From contig JACMZG010001913.1 of assembly GCA_018340805.1 (NCBI GenBank), forward strand, positions 33,416,433 through 33,480,432: 64,000 nt of DNA. Reading direction: 5' to 3'. Positions 11,951-23,280 of this stretch are shown here, one piece after another. The stretch's first letter is position 1. Every line of letters starts with the position of its first letter. Source of the stretch: Microvelia longipes. Its lineage: Eukaryota > Arthropoda > Insecta > Hemiptera > Veliidae. The notes below the pieces were generated by a model that made no database searches, was not told where the DNA came from, and worked only from the letters and a program-made list of their open reading frames with translations. The translations under genes and the position numbers were made by a program.

Positions 11951-12109
11951 TAGCTTATTTTTTAAAGCTAATTCCTTCACTTAACATTAAAATTCATCCT
12001 GCCACTGAGGATGCTTCGAGTGACATATATATTTCTTTATTGGACATAAAATAATATAGTACAGTATCGTTACGGTAGAAAGAAAAGAAAGCATAATATT
12101 AAAACATAC

Positions 12110-12172
12110 TATAAGTGATTGAGGATCATAAATCTTTTTACGAACCAAACTCTGAATAATAGGTTCCGCCAT
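12110..12172 (-). other. Possible first coding exon, 21 codons
   Basis: On the minus strand an ATG in a fair start context opens a frame that begins MAEPIIQSLVRKKIYDPQ. It meets a good donor GTATGT in phase 0. No downstream exon to the left could be matched, and repeats lie on both sides. It may be chance. Confidence 0.2.
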
Positions 12173-12292
12173 ACGGCACCATATCTCTGAGCTCGGTAGC
12201 CGGGATATCTATAACTTTTTACGATTTTCTTGTTATTTCTAAAGTTTTAAATTATGTGCCCTTTTTTTTATTGCGATGTTTTGTTAACTATT

Positions 12293-12992
12293 AAATCACA
12301 TCGAATTCGCTACGCTCATCTCAAATAGTAACTACAGCCGTTTCATTCTCAGCGGTCACCCATACAGCACTGACCTCACTCAAAGCTGATTAACTTTTAT
12401 GATCCGACAAAAACCATAGATATACTTGTCGTATCATAACGAAATTTAGACTGCTTATTAATCACGTTAAAGTTGCTTATTAATACTGGTACTAAATTTC
12501 AACTCAATTGGCTTATTTTCCGATTTTCACAGTATTTTAAAAAAAAATGTACACATGAGAATTTTAAAAGTACATTTAAAAATGTACATTTTTAAAAAAC
12601 TGTACATTTTTTAAAAAAATGTACACATGAACCTTATTATATAGGTTAATTTTATATATGACTTTATGCGTGCCAAATCACAATCCTATCGCATCACTTT
12701 TCTGCGTTTTATGATTTTTTGCTGAGTCATTATTGCGGGTTAATGACGTCATAAAATGACGCACAACTAAAGCCGAAGAATGATTTTTTTTTAAATGTTT
12801 TAACTCTCTAGCATAAATACATTAGGAGCTACGACGATAATAGACACACGCATACAGACAGACAACTTTGTGAAAAACCCTCAGGAGGTCTTAAAACACC
12901 TAGAACAGATAATTCCGGTAAAATTCCGGATTTGGCTTATTTTGCCAACACAATGATTGTTCTATACACCTACCGTATAAATAAGGAAAAGT
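12293..12992 (+). mobile_element. Dispersed element P, copy A
   Basis: It begins with ATCACATCGAATTCGCTACG. It contains CACTGACCTCACTCAAAGC, a CAGACAGACAACTTTGTG block and AATTCCGG, and ends TATAAATAAGGAAAAGTAA. The same order of blocks occurs in about nine other places in the window. In better copies the ends are ACTTTTCCTCAT and its inverse ATGAGGAAAAGT, so it is probably a non-autonomous TIR element. No coding capacity was seen. Confidence 0.7.
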
Positions 12993-13179
12993 AAATAAAA
13001 AAATTGTATAATTTGTCAAAAAATTAAGACGCTAAAGAAAATTGATTGCTATGCTGAAACATGTCCTAAATGAAAGAAATATATTAAAAAACTTTGTTTG
13101 TTGACAGCTAATAAAAAAAATTATGAAGTATATAATTGACTACATCTAAAAGGTTGTGAAAAGTCTCAGTCAATACCAA

Positions 13180-13205
13180 TGAAATGAAATGAAATGAAAT
13201 GAAAC
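13180..13205. repeat. (ATGAA)n microsatellite
   Basis: Five copies of AATGA/ATGAA precede a stretch rich in TTATTTATT; this could be the tail of a retroposon. Confidence 0.7.
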
Positions 13206-13444
13206 CATTTATTAAGGAAACAATAACATATTACATATACATAACTAATATACATGAATATTTTATCTACATGACTTGGCAATATTATAATTTGTTTATT
13301 TATTATTATTTGTAATTTATTTATATTTATATATAATTTATTTATTATTACTTATTTATTATTTATCTATTCTTTTTATTTTTATGCTATATTTATGTTC
13401 CTCAAATCAGCCTTTCAGCTGTGGTTACTAGTCAATACCAATGC

Positions 13445-13680
13445 TATACCAATACTCTAACGCAGTTAATTGACCAAGTCTTTCACTGAAGACTGCTAAA
13501 GTCTGAGAACTGTTTATGTGAAATCATAGCTCCAACTAATATTCTGACGTATTAAGACTTCTGAAACCTGAGGAATGTTTATGTACATTGCAGCCACTAC
13601 TAATATTCTGACCTAATTAATTGGAAATGTCTTCCAAAACCTTAGGACTGTTTATGAAAATTCTTTTGATGTCTTAGTTC
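13445..13680. repeat. Three degenerate tandem units of 65-90 bp
   Basis: Blocks ending in AACTGTTTATG, AATGTTTATG and GACTGTTTATG are each followed by ACTAATATTCTGAC-like starts. They are much diverged. Confidence 0.45.
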
Positions 13681-13768
13681 AATTCGTTGGTGTGAATTAA
13701 TTAGGAGATCTCACAAAGACGTATGTAATTTCGAAACAATATTTTGTGATTAATTTGTTAATATTTAG

Positions 13769-13981
13769 ATGAAATTGATTAATATGTTATATCTTACTGA
13801 CCCCCAGGATCCTTTAACGCTTAATAATAATAATAATAATATTAATACTAATGCATGTCCAAATACTATTTTGGAAGCAAACAAAATGAAGTACGCGTCT
13901 ATTATCGATTACATGCTCCACAGTAGTACTACATGCGCTCAGCGCTTTAAAAACAAAAAAACCAGCATGTATCAATGTTAG
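13769..13981 (+). other. Possible exon with an asparagine run
   Basis: An ATG directly follows an acceptor-like GTTAATATTTAG and opens a 70-codon frame with an (AAT)n-encoded asparagine run and two downstream cysteines. I do not recognise it. No partner exon was found, and the (AAT)n microsatellite may make the frame look longer than it is. Confidence 0.2.
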
Positions 13982-15580
13982 CAATGTGCTTTTGGGATAG
14001 GGGATTATTTATTGCTAAGGTTATAATTTAAAAAAAATATACATGGCAACAATTGAACCATTGATAAATTTACAAAACCAACCGACTGAAGTGATGGTTA
14101 TTAGGTTTTAAGAAGTGCTAATTTTTAGGAGTTTTTTACAACTTCTATGGGATTTTAGATATCAACCTTTCCGTCAATACAATCTGAGGCTAATAGAGGC
14201 AAAGTAATCAATGAATATAATGAAAATTAAATTCATTAAAGATTAAAATTAAAGTATATGAGAGTAAAAATTTAGGTTTATGGCAATAACAGTTTAGCAA
14301 ATCATTTAGCACATATAATTTATTTGTGCAACAAGTTAAAGAAGAAATTTATACAGCTCAAATTTAAGTTTCCTTCTGATAACAAAACCGAAAATGGAAA
14401 ATTCATTATTACCCAAGACCGACAGGCCGGGTAAAGTAATACACTTAGCCCTGGAGGCCTGCCGATGGAAATGGTTTGAGAGCAAAAACTTATAATCCAT
14501 GTTACATATTAAATTTCATATACGACTAGACAACTAATACTCAACATATAATCTACAACATGTTTTTAAACATCTTTATATTACAGTGCAGATTTTGTTT
14601 AAAATTACAACTCCTATAAAATCTGACTCTATCTATAAAAATTGTATTAAGTTTCCTAGTTTTCTAATCCCATTGTCCTTGAAAACACAATACAAAGGTC
14701 TTTTGTTGTTTTGGTATTTATATCTTTTGAAATCACTAAAAAATAAAAAGTGCTCAAAATTCGCCGAAAATGGTCAGTTAATAACCCTCGATTCGTCTTT
14801 TTTCTCCTTACTTGACTTTTAAATTACCTGACTAAATATGTTAGTCTGTTTCTTTCAGTAAAATATTAATTTAGCTTCTTGATTTGGATTACTTTAGTCT
14901 TTTTAGAATAAAATAAATAACTTTGTAATTTATACAACATTAATAGTATTATCATTCTACTCAAATCTACTAGGTGTAGATTCTAATCTTAGCACCAACA
15001 AGCAAGGTATTAAGTAATCATAACATTCTGAGTCTATATAAGTTATTAACTTTCTACAATTCTGATTAGTATTTATTAATTTAAATAATTTAATATTTAT
15101 TTTCGGTAGCAAGATCGAAGGGAAACCCCTAATCTTTGAATAATAATGGAATTTTGGGGGTGAACGAAAAAGGTCCGGAGTTTGTAAGGAAAAGCATCAA
15201 GATACCCTGATCCAAGAGTGTTTCTACATATTTGAATCTGACAAGAGTAAGAATAGTTTTAAACTACATATTGGAAATTAAATTAATGCGTGAGTATTCA
15301 TTAGTAAACAGAAATATGTATCAGAAACCATCGATTAGTGAGATGGCTGGTTGTTTGGGGAACAAATTATAGTATCTTCATTCGATAACGCGTTCTCCTG
15401 ATGATTACAATTATCAAGATTGAAATGGTAAAAGATATAATTCATTAAGTCTTATAAATTATGCGGAGATGTACTAAAGAATTTTGTATTATTCATATTT
15501 TGTGTAAGAATTTTAGTAGGATACAATAATTTTTATTTAATTTTTTTATAATTATCAAGCTGTCATTTACGCCAAACCTA
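13982..15580. other. AT-rich stretch, no supported gene
   Basis: Mostly low-complexity AT sequence. A less AT-rich patch with GACAGGCCGGG lies at 14405-14470. A 44-codon frame at about 15140-15280 has no good splice sites that keep it open. Confidence 0.4.
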
Positions 15581-16741
15581 GGCCCGTATTCAAAGACGTT
15601 TCCTAACATTTTCCTAACTTTTTTCCTAACATTTTCCTAACATTTTCCTAACTTTTTCCTAACATTTTCCTAACTCTAACATTTTCCTAACATTCTCCTA
15701 TCGTGTTTTTAAAAGTCTTTTAGAGGCTTTGCATGATTTTATTTAGTAAGAACCTAAGGTAGTTAAGTCAAAAAGTGATACCATTGTAAGTAACGTAATA
15801 TATCGCAAAATATCAATGTTATTAACTTATTACCTGGATTTACGACACACTTTGTTATAAACAACAATGCGGCCTTGCTTTGGCGAATGTTAAATATATT
15901 AGAAACTTTATTTACATATGTTTTCAGTAAACAGTAGAGTTAATACAAATACAATGTTCAATTATTGTAACAGCTTTCATAAATAAAGCAGTATCAAGCG
16001 TTTCAAGTTTGAACGTGGACCAGGTTGTACGAATCCAAAGGTGTCTAAATGAAGACCTGTTAATCAGTGCAACACTGTTTTCATTTTGCTAAATCATTTA
16101 CACAATTTTGTTTTTCGTATTTTGTCATCAAATTCATTTTTGTTTGTGTAAAATGTTTTTGGTATAATAATGGCTGAATTATTCACACCGGACCAACTGA
16201 ATTTCCTCTTTAGCCCGCCACAAACAGACCATAGAAAATAAAAAATCTTATTGTGTTAAAAGAATTTCAGGGTAAACTCCCTAATAGTAAGGTAAGTGGA
16301 TTAACAGTAACTTATATTATGTAAATTATGTAGATAGTTATTAATACGACAAAGTGTGTCGTAAATCCAGGTAATAAGTTAACATAGATATTTTGCGATA
16401 TATTACGTTACAAAATATCACTTTTTGACTTAACTACCTTAGGTTCTTACTAAAAAAAATCATGCGAAGCCTCTAAATGACTTTTAAAACACGGGAACGA
16501 TCATTTAAATTTCGTGGCTTAAAAACATTTCTCTTACCTAAACCTAAGGTGAGTGTTAGGAGAATGTTAGGAAAATGTTAGGAAAAAGTTAGGAAAATGT
16601 TAGGAGAATGTTAGGAAAATGTTAGGAAAAAGTTAGGTGTTAGGAAAATGTTAGGAAAAGTTAGGAGAATGTTAGGAAATGTTAGGAAAAAGTTAGGAAA
16701 ATGTTAGGAAAATGTTAGGAAAACGTCTTTGAATACGGGCC
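15581..16741. mobile_element. 1161-bp TIR element with subterminal TTAGGAAAATG arrays, Harbinger-like
   Basis: The ends are GGCCCGTATTCAAAGACG and its exact inverse. Inside each end lie arrays of CCTAACATTTT (left) or TTAGGAAAATG (right). Further in, a second inverted block (GACTTTTAAAAC/AACCTAAGGTAGTTAAG and the CACACTTTGT/AATCCAGGTAAT region) extends the arms to about 300 bp or more. The flanks are CTA and TTA, compatible with a degenerate 3-bp TWA duplication as in PIF/Harbinger elements, but this is not proven. The centre holds a broken frame, listed separately. A lone diverged end lies near 5730. Confidence 0.75.
16170..16272 (+). pseudogene. Decayed Myb/SANT-like DNA-binding frame inside the TIR element
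   Basis: An ATG opens a frame starting MAELFTPDQLNFL that stops after 23 codons. In another frame the same stretch continues with IENKKSYCVKR. Together these resemble the start of Myb/SANT-like (Myb_DNA-bind_5) proteins, which often carry F-T-x-x-Q/E-x-x-x-L followed by IENKK. Such proteins accompany the transposase in Harbinger-type elements. At least one frameshift and stops are visible, so the frame is not functional. The family call is from memory of the motif. Confidence 0.45.
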
Positions 16742-16779
16742 TTAGCCTATCTTACCCTAGCCTATCTATGCATAGGGGA

Positions 16780-17021
16780 CATAGCCTATCTTAGTACACT
16801 GAGAGACCTGAAACATAATTTGGGCTCTTAGAGGGTTTGTGTAACCTCATTGAAACCTCACTAAGAGTTCTTTGTGATTTTATTTGTTTTATCAGCGTTC
16901 TATTTGTAAGAGTCTGTATTTTTGTTCTGTTATGATAATATTGGTTACCGAATATGGTTAGGTTACTATTTCGATGTTTCAAAACTCAACCAAAGGACCC
17001 CTCTAGCAATATATCTCTATC
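16780..17021 (+). mobile_element. hAT-like miniature element, copy 4 (5' end missing)
   Basis: It matches the element at 21696-21984, from CATAGCCTATCTTAGTAC through GTTTGTGTAACCTCATTG to the CCCCTCTAGCAATATATCTC end. The first TIR is absent; the copy starts just beyond the right end of the 1161-bp TIR element. Confidence 0.6.
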
Positions 17022-17279
17022 GGTGAACAGGACTTTTAGCGATAAATAGAAGGCATTATTTGGACAGGTACTAAAACAAACAGGACCTGAACCTCGTTAG
17101 CTCATTTTCCTATAGAAATTCCCCAAAATGGGTACCTCAAGTACCATTTACCTATAAATATTAAGCCATGGGAGGTTGGGTACCCATGGTTTAGATACAA
17201 ATAATAATTTTAACTGAATTTTAATTATATCATATAAACCAGTTTTAATAACTTTTATATTAAAAAAGGATTGATGGAG

Positions 17280-17520
17280 TACTCTTTTTTATTTCAATTC
17301 CTTTTTAACTTCTATAAATGGCAGGAAGAGAAACAATATTAAATGAAAAACTGTTTGGAGAAAGGGAAAAGGGGTATCGACAAGTTTCAAAAAATAGAGG
17401 CAGGCAAGGCAAGTGAGTAGTTGGGGAGACTTAGTAACCCAGACACGGTGCTCCGAAACCGGAGTGGAAACCGGGTAATCCCTTTGGGAAATCAACCCCG
17501 ACACTATGGCCTCTCTTTCT
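17280..17520. other. GC-richer repeat-like patch
   Basis: ACCCAGACACGGTGCTCCG and GAAACCGGAGTGGAAACC stand out in the AT background. The minus-strand 71-codon frame here has no family I recognise. A retroelement remnant is possible. Confidence 0.25.
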
Positions 17521-17931
17521 ATCTTTTCTAATATAGATTTTTTTTTATCTTATTATTTATTCAGTTAACTTAAAAAAAATTGAAGGTCAATTTTGAGTAA
17601 AATAAACTTTGTAAAATATTTAAAAAGAGAATTTCTTTCATAAGATAGGAGAAGAATAAAATCTTGGGATTTTTTTAATATATTTCTTTTTAAGATAAAT
17701 TATGTAGTAATACATTTAAAAATTATGATAAAATGTGGATTTAGAAAGGGATAAGTATACTGCTCTGCTCATGAATACCTTGAAGACTTGACGAATCTGT
17801 CGGCTGCTCCCTCAATATTTATTATTAAAATTTAGATTTTTGTTCGGATTAAAATTTTAAATACGTTCGCTAAGTGAATGTGTGTTTTTAGGCTTCAAAT
17901 ATTTTTTATGGTTCAATTTCGCTTTAACGCT

Positions 17932-18135
17932 TTGTATATTGTAAATATATATTAGCTACAAGATTTGTATATTGTAAATATATATAAGCTACAAGTTTTG
18001 TATATTGTAAATATATATAAGCTACAAGCTTGTATGTTTTGTAAATATATATAAGCTGCGAGGTTTGTACATTGTAAATATATATATAAGCTACAAGCTT
18101 TATATATTGTAAATAAATATAAGCTACAGTTTGTA
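17932..18135. repeat. 33-bp minisatellite, about six units
   Basis: The unit is close to TTTGTATATTGTAAATATAT followed by ATAAGCTACAAG. The period is a multiple of three, so the minus strand is open and reads a YIYLQYTKLVA repeat; this is not evidence of a protein. Confidence 0.85.
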
Positions 18136-18498
18136 AAATTGTTATAATTTTATAAAAACGATGATAGCCAGCCGAATATAGTTTCGAATGCATGCTTCTT
18201 ACCTTACCAATTCTATTCTAGCTTAGGTTTCGGTTTAGACTGTAGCACTTTTTCTATTCGTTGGAACAATTCTAAAATAGATAATAATTGTTGCCATTTT
18301 ATTAATTAAAACTCTGATAAAATTGTTCAGACATGTTTTTCATTATTATGAAAATGTTTGTAAATTTTTTTTTGAAAGACCGTTGATCGGACTTTTCAAG
18401 GTATGTTAATAATATGGCATAAGCTTGGTTAGATATCTGATACTTAATTAAGAAATATTTTAATTAGTCAATAAAATGAATAAGACAAAATTTAAAAT

Positions 18499-18608
18499 GG
18501 GAGTTAAATGCCATAACTTCCTCGGTTTCGCCTTGGGAGTTAAATGTCATAACTTCCTCGGTTTCGTCTTGGGAGTTAAATGCTTTGGTTCCACCGGCTT
18601 TCGTCTTA
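18499..18608. repeat. 36-bp tandem duplication, three units
   Basis: GGGAGTTAAATGCCATAACT followed by TCCTCGGTTTCGCCTT is repeated twice, with a third diverged unit. A related CCTCGG/GCCTTAGG segment lies at 1225-1345. Confidence 0.7.
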
Positions 18609-19119
18609 GGAACCAACTTACTTACTTCACTTACCATACTCTACTTGCTTAATTAATAAATCTTAGGAATTCTTTTCCTGAAATTCACCTTTCCTGCCCA
18701 CAAACAATAAAGTAATGACTTATTTCTCTGCCTTGAGTTGATTAAAGATTTATCCATTATCTTTATTAAATATAAAGATACATCTTTATCTTTAATTTAT
18801 CTTTAAAAGATAATTCAATTTCATTCTTAATTATACAATAATATAAGACAGTAATAATGGATAGATAAACTTTAATCTAGAAAAATTATTTTGGCATAAA
18901 AGTTGTTTCTGTAGCCAAGATTTGTGCCAAAACAGGAAAAATCTGTTATCTAACGTTAGCTTTGGCTGTATGCCTAAACAATTAAACCCAGGGCATCTTA
19001 TAAAGAACGGTTTACGTAATAATATATCTTATCTGTTTTGATATCAGATAAAAATTTAAGGAGGGAATTGTACTACGCAGCAGTTTACACCATAGAGGTT
19101 AAGTTTAGATTTTTTTGCT

Positions 19120-19345
19120 CAGGTCAAAATTAAATCCGAATAATAAAATAATAAATCCGAAACCGGAATTGTTCCTGAATTAACAGTTTCAGAAGTTTTT
19201 AAGACGTCCTGAATGGTTTTCACAAAGTTGTCTGTCTATGTGTGTGTGCTATCAACGTAGCTCCCAGGGTATTCATGCTAAAAAGTTGAAACAGTAAAAA
19301 AGTCAATCTTTGGGTGTGACCTCTTGGAAAACAATTGTTTTATGA
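19120..19345 (-). mobile_element. Dispersed element P, copy H (partial, inverted)
   Basis: CCGGAATTGTTCCTG, AAGTTGTCTGTCTATGTG and GTAGCTCCCAGGGTATT are the inverse of the right-hand blocks of element P. Confidence 0.6.
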
Positions 19346-19712
19346 CATTAGTTCAATTTTTATTAAATGACTAGTAAACGTTTATTAAAAAAAATTGTAA
19401 AAACTCTAAATTAACCATATTTACAGTAAACCTAAGCAGTTTACTGTAGGTATTTATATCTTAGGGGCTCTTTACAGACATGAGTAATTCTGCAGCAGAT
19501 CAAATCCAGAGATTCTTTCTGAGAGAAGATTACACTCTGAGGCTCTTTTTCTGACTAAAGCTCTTGTTATTTCTTTCAACTGTGAAGAAAAGACACTAGT
19601 CGTAGTTATTACAGAAGGTAGCCGAGTCGGTTCTACCTTATAATCCAAGATCCACGATTGTTTCTTTACTTTAAAACTTGATCTGAGTTTTTTCTAATAG
19701 TTGTTTATTTTG

Positions 19713-19715
<3 letters not shown>

Positions 19716-19780
<65 letters not shown>

Positions 19781-19782
19781 AT
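19716..19782. repeat. (AT)n microsatellite
   Basis: A near-perfect AT dinucleotide run next to the ACTCCCC-terminus TIR element. Confidence 0.95.
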
Positions 19783-19794
19783 AATGCGCGCTAT

Positions 19795-20248
19795 CTTTAG
19801 ATAGTTAATCCCTTCTAAGGGTGTTCTATACTGCTTTTTTATTCATATAATCTTCCTTTGTTTGATACGTTATACTACGCTGTGGATTACTTATAACATC
19901 AAACTACAAATCCGTCTTTTACAAGAATATGTATATTTTAATAAAAAGTATAGATAATCTTGTCGAAAAGACTTTTCCAATAAATTTTCTCGCTTGAAAC
20001 TAGAATATCTAGTTTGAAACAAGAATTTCTGGTTAGACGTTCTTTATTCTGTTACATTCTTCCTTTAGACAGATTAGACTGGTTACTCCCCTTAGTTTTT
20101 ATGGTTTTATTACTTAACCTCTTATATTTGACCATATTATGCGCTCTTACCCGGGGATGTAGAAAAGCATTGGGACTTTAGTTGGGGTAAGAGCAAGTGA
20201 TAAGACAAGTATATATCTATATCAACTAAGAGGAGTAACTATTTAAAG
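19795..20248. mobile_element. TIR element with CTTTARATAGTTACTCCCC ends, copy 1
   Basis: It begins CTTTAGATAGTTAATCCC and ends AGGAGTAACTATTTAAAG, inverse of each other apart from small changes. Internal blocks (GTTCTATACTGCTT, GGTTACTCCCCTTAG, GAAAAGCATTGGGACTTTAG) are shared, inverted, with 48743-49020. Confidence 0.65.
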
Positions 20249-20256
20249 TGTGACTC

Positions 20257-20597
20257 TTAGTAACCTTCTTGAGTAACCGTCAATTTCAGCATTTGTTGTT
20301 GATGATTATACTTGACAAAAATGATAAATAAATTAACCTTTTCCCATACATTTTTCAATTTGGACTTATATCCAGGAATATTGTCAGAAATGTTCTTCCT
20401 AAAATTATAAAAATCAATAGACATATCATAAGCTTTATGTTTTGACACTCCATTGCATAATTTATGTAATTCTATCCGAACATCCCTGGAAGACATGAAT
20501 CGTATCATCTTTTTTTTTTTTTTACTAACCTACTATTATAGTTATAGAGGAAAAGAATTGTGTTCAACATGTATTTCATACCAAACATTCGATCCAT
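20257..20597 (-). CDS. Possible two-exon small gene, product unknown
   Basis: Exon 1 is 20597-20530 and exon 2 is 20485-20257, separated by a 44-bp GT-AG intron (donor GTTAGT, acceptor CTTCCAG). The phase fits: exon 1 ends with AG of an Arg codon that exon 2 completes. The product would be about 98 residues. Exon 1 starts MDRMFGMKYMLNTILFLY, possibly a weak signal peptide. Exon 2 contains the only cysteine (HKLCNG) and aromatic/lysine-rich segments such as AYDMSIDFYNFRKNISDN. Exon 2 can also be read without splicing from an internal ATG at about 20508. I recognise no family. A very short A-rich intron is unusual here. A chance open frame remains possible. Confidence 0.35.
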
Positions 20598-20824
20598 ACT
20601 TTAAAAAAGCAATTGACAGAATAGTAAGTTAATAAAATATTTTTATTTCCCTTTTAAAGTTAATTAATTTTCAAAAACTCTCCAGGTTTATTTTTATGAA
20701 GTGTTTAAAAAAGTTAATTGATTAAAAGTGGAATGTTTCAAAACAATATGACAATAAATATAAATGATTATTGATTACTTTTCCAATTATACCTAGAATA
20801 AATATTAATTATCTCGGAAAAACA

Positions 20825-21010
20825 TCAGGTTATGTAGTTCGTCGTAAAAAAGAAGGTTTCATTTTGGTATTGATTGTTTTTTGAAGCAGCTAGACAGCAA
20901 GTTGAAAGTTTGATAGGTTTAGGAAGACGAGCTAAATGAATGGGCCTTTGATTGATTAGCTTTAGGAGGGATGAGGCTGTTTGAGCCCTATCCACCCCTG
21001 TATCCAAGAT
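20825..21010. other. Open stretch of repeat-like character
   Basis: Both strands are partly open. The minus-strand frame (for example QTASSLLKLINQRPIHLA) has no recognised domain and no good splice sites; the plus strand is broken by several stops. Confidence 0.2.
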
Positions 21011-21687
21011 TTCCTCCCTTTTAAAAGTTAATTAATGTTTTACACCGTAATCAAGAAGAGGTTTTGAAGGGGGGAGGGATTGGATTGAAGTTGTGATTTA
21101 GGTTTTAAAACTTTTATTGAAGCTTCATGTTTTTAGAAAACTTTTAACTTTAAGTATTTTCTGAAAATCTTGTAAAACACAAACTTATCTCTCCTTCTTA
21201 TTTTTTTTTTGAGTAGAGTAAAATTTAAAATTAAAATTACTTAAGATCGCCCTAAAACATCTTATCTTTTTTCCGGTTGATAAAACACAGGCAAAGAACA
21301 CATATGTGGTATAATAACTGTCTGACATGACTTTCCAATAGACTGGTATCATAAGTCTCATTTATAAGTTTTGACTAATGAACCATACCGTACTTTTCTT
21401 CCCTCGTTTAAAATTTAAAGCGCCCAAAATTAATCAAATAAAACTGAAGAACATTTTTATATTAAATGAGTTGTTTTTAGTGGTCCCAATTATATTAAAG
21501 AAGGTGCAAAAAATAAATGAATACAATTTACTAATAGCAAGAATAAAAATTATTTTTAGAGTAAATAATAAATAACACTAATTTTGCTGATCTCCAGGTA
21601 TAATTTTATTTTTCAAGACTTAATATAATAAATAAACAAACTTGTATGTTACATGGTTGCCTAAAGATAGTTTGGAAAACGACTGGA

Positions 21688-21992
21688 GTAACAGACATAG
21701 AGATATGTACTAGAGGTGGCATAGCCTATCTCAATACATTAAGAGTCTTGAAACATCATTTTTGGGCTTCTCAGGGGCTCTGTGTAACCTCATTGAAACC
21801 ACTTCTAAGAGTAAGTTAAGGTTATAAGACATAACTTTTTTTCGGCTTCCTGCACATTGTTTGTGTTTTGATTTATATTTTCAATGTTCTAATATATTCA
21901 CTGCTATTTTGTTCGGTTTATTTGATTATTGATAGCCGAGGGTGGTCATTCTAACAATAGAGCCCCTCTAGTAATATCTCTATGATAACAGA
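21688..21992 (+). mobile_element. hAT-like miniature element, copy 1
   Basis: The element 21696-21984 (289 bp) has ends CATAGAGATATGTACTAGAGG-like and CCTCTAGTAATATCTCTATG. It is flanked by GTAACAGA and ATAACAGA, an 8-bp duplication with one mismatch. Internal blocks include GCTCTGTGTAACCTCATTG. Confidence 0.75.
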
Positions 21993-22209
21993 CAAAACAT
22001 TCCGTTAAAAACAAAAAAATAACAATGTGTTTGAGGTACATTAAATTCAAAACAAAGATCTACAGGTAAAACTCCCTTATTGGAACAAGGCCCTTTTTTA
22101 ACATTTTTCTTCGTATTAGGATGATGTATTTTATTAAACTGTTTACAGTTTATCTTCTTATAATTCGAATGACAAACAGTAGTAACTGTGAGAAAAGACT
22201 GTGAGAAAT

Positions 22210-22454
22210 TATAAATTTTGAAACATCAAAAATGTAACCTGGCCACCTTCGCTTGTAAATATAATAAAATAATCAGTATAAAATTACATAAAAATACAAA
22301 CCAAAACACAATCGATGAGCAGTAAGCCGAAATCAATTAATTTATTATAACCTAAGCTTACTCGTAAAGGAGGTTTCAGTGAGTTTACACAGAGCCCCTA
22401 AGAGTCCTAAAAAGATGTTTCAGACCTCTCAACGTATTGAGATAACCTATGCCT
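22210..22454 (-). mobile_element. hAT-like miniature element, copy 2 (both ends lost)
   Basis: TTTTGAAACATCAAAAATG, GTAACCTGGCCACC, GAGGTTTCAGTGAG and CAGACCTCTCAACG match the inverse of copy 1, but the TIRs are missing. Confidence 0.65.
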
Positions 22455-22495
22455 TCTTTCTTGACTATGAAGAAAAGGATCAGACCAAAATAAGG

Positions 22496-22822
22496 GGAAA
22501 AGACATGGAGATATATTACTAGAGGGGCCCTATTGGTTGAATTTTGAAACATCGAAAAAGTAACCTGACCACATTCGATTATCTTTATCATCAAATAAAC
22601 AGAACAAAAAACCAGTAAATTATATAGTAGAATGTTTAAAATACAAATCACAACACAAACAATCTGTGGGAAGCTCAAAACAATTGATTAATTATAACCT
22701 TAACTCCCTCTTGGAGGAGGTTTCAATGAGCTTACACAGAGCCCCTGAGAGCCCTGTTTCAGGCCTCTCAATGTATTAAGATAGGCTATGCTCCCTCTAG
22801 TATATATCTCTATGGGAAAAGA
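22496..22822 (-). mobile_element. hAT-like miniature element, copy 3, perfect 8-bp duplication
   Basis: The element 22504-22814 (311 bp) starts CATGGAGATATATTACTAG and ends CTAGTATATATCTCTATG. GGAAAAGA lies directly on both sides (22496-22503 and 22815-22822). The 8-bp duplication points to the hAT superfamily. It is inverted relative to copy 1. Confidence 0.85.
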
Positions 22823-23215
22823 AGGTAGTGTAGCAGATTTTATGCCTTGTTGCGCTTAAAACGGTGCATTATCTATGAGCCCTTATCAGTCTTGATTTCT
22901 GATATTGTTTTGTTTACTTTATTTTGTGGATCTCATTAGGTAATGCCTGACCACCGAAGTGACTTTGATAAAGTGTCAGTCTCCGGAATTTAGAAACCAT
23001 TTATTGATTTATTATTTACTTAGATTTTATAGTTGTTATTGTAAGTGAAACTGTTATCAGTTGATCATAGTATATGAAACATAGTTTTGAGTTCATCTTG
23101 TTATTTTATATTGTACTCGCTGTAACCCACTGACGTTGCAAGATCATTATTTACTAAGAATGAAGAAATATTGTTGCAGTAGAATACTCCTAATCTAAAA
23201 TCAAGAATAAAAATC

Positions 23216-23280
23216 AGGTACGGGGCACCTCGGAACTTTTCCTCATCACATAGGATTCGCTATGATTATTTTCGTAATAA
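23216..23280 (+). mobile_element. Dispersed element P, left-end fragment J
   Basis: GGGGCACCTCGGAACTTTTC and CTCATCACATAGGATTCGC are the left end of element P; the rest is absent. Confidence 0.6.

Noticed and set aside
17924..18193. 89-codon minus-strand frame with YIYLQYTKLVA repeats
   Set aside because: Translation of a 33-bp minisatellite; the period is a multiple of three, so openness is trivial.
22385..22678. 97-codon minus-strand frame
   Set aside because: Spans two hAT-like miniature elements and the gap between them.
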